From Gemmatimonadaceae bacterium (GTDB lineage: Bacteria; Gemmatimonadota; Gemmatimonadetes; Gemmatimonadales; Gemmatimonadaceae), in assembly GCA_036504815.1 (NCBI GenBank), contig DASXUN010000006.1:1-64000 (forward strand): a stretch of DNA of 64,000 nucleotides, read 5' to 3'. The notes beneath the pieces are model-generated. The model saw only the letters and a program-made list of their open reading frames with translations, searched no databases and was not told the DNA's origin. The translations under genes and the position numbers were made by a program. Numbering within the stretch: the first letter of the stretch is position 1; each line of letters opens with the position of its first letter. Shown one piece after another: positions 63,694-64,000 of the stretch.

Positions 63694-64000
63694 CTACTGG
63701 TTCGTGGTATTATCCAGGAACAGCGACGTCGTCCCGCGCAGCGTGATCGTGTAGACGCGTCCGGCGGAGAACTGCACCGCCGTGCGGGTGACCTTCGACA
63801 CGCCGGCGGCGTCCTTGGCCTCGATGTTGTACGAGCCGGTCGGCACGCCGACGAACGCACTGCCGGCCTTGTACGCCGTGATGGCGCCAATGGCCGCCTG
63901 CGGCGTGGCCGTGGTCGTATTCGTCCCGTACAGCGTCAGCGGCGTTGCGGTCGGGCTGGCGTTGACGAACCGGACCAGGGCCTGGCTCCAGTCCACCGTG
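63694..64000 (-). CDS. DUF4397-domain protein (N-terminal part cut by window edge)
   Basis: The frame enters from the right edge and ends at 63694, giving the last 101 residues or so. ALVRFVNASPTATPLTLYGT followed by GVPTGSYNIEAKDAAGV and AGRVYTITLRGTTSLFLDN is the DUF4397 pattern. It is probably a surface or periplasmic protein; the missing N terminus should carry the signal. It resembles, but is not a close copy of, the DUF4397 lipoprotein at 39176-39913. Confidence 0.8.
   Translation of the reverse strand, partial: TVDWSQALVRFVNASPTATPLTLYGTNTTTATPQAAIGAITAYKAGSAFVGVPTGSYNIEAKDAAGVSKVTRTAVQFSAGRVYTITLRGTTSLFLDNTTNQ

Overview
The window is high-GC DNA from a Gram-negative bacterium. Abundant outer-membrane barrels, lipoproteins with LxAC-type lipoboxes, Hanks-type kinases fused to TPRs, multihaem cytochromes and many secreted peptidases suggest Gemmatimonadota. 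That assignment is an inference from gene content and style; no rRNA or other decisive marker is present. I see no tRNA, rRNA, CRISPR array, complete insertion sequence or prophage.

Layout. 1-2109: an electron-conduit pair, a decahaem cytochrome and an MtrB/PioB-type porin cut by the left edge, behind a leader with nested inverted repeats. 2502-4049: secreted M28 peptidase. 4326-8945: a translationally coupled operon for a 2-oxoacid:ferredoxin oxidoreductase whose second gene fuses a GltD-like flavoprotein to a two-cluster ferredoxin. 9331-15503: glutamate dehydrogenase, a double-receiver/PEP-synthase-like fusion and a PLP decarboxylase. 15622-21902: cupredoxin lipoprotein, glycerol kinase, M20 amidohydrolase and a beta-propeller/phosphoesterase. 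21980-23898: two tandem TsdA-like dihaem cytochromes. 24039-28943: HNH protein, small exported protein, a histidine kinase/response regulator/AI-2E-type permease operon and a divergent LuxR-type regulator.

29128-36694 is an envelope region with small membrane proteins, a Big2-repeat/ice-binding-like lipoprotein, three OmpA-family proteins and a lone IS3 OrfA-like HTH protein. 36863-41981 holds a POTRA/barrel protein, a cupin, a DUF4397 lipoprotein, a YqjD/YqjE/YqjK-like trio and a DUF1003 protein. 42084-48685 holds a GMC oxidoreductase, a Fis-type HTH protein, FabH and two unassigned exported proteins. 48798-55585 holds a kinase-TPR protein, dUTPase, a barrel protein and an Hpt / response regulator / Ser-Thr kinase operon. 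55603-64000 holds secreted hydrolases (M20 dipeptidase, D-aminoacylase, zinc metalloprotease), a DUF192 lipoprotein, a Y-family polymerase and a partial DUF4397 protein.

Taken together the genes suggest a peptide-consuming heterotroph: extracellular peptidases feed 2-oxoacid oxidation through ferredoxin and glutamate dehydrogenase, with several periplasmic or outer-membrane redox proteins. A second theme is non-coding. Many gene ends carry long, simple-sequence palindromes from at least four families (CACGGAGGCACGG, GGATGGC, ATTGAGGATTCC, GGAACGAGGAGG), and one family appears to have entered a signal-peptide coding region. Starts were chosen by ribosome-binding site, overlap and signal peptide; GTG and TTG starts are common.
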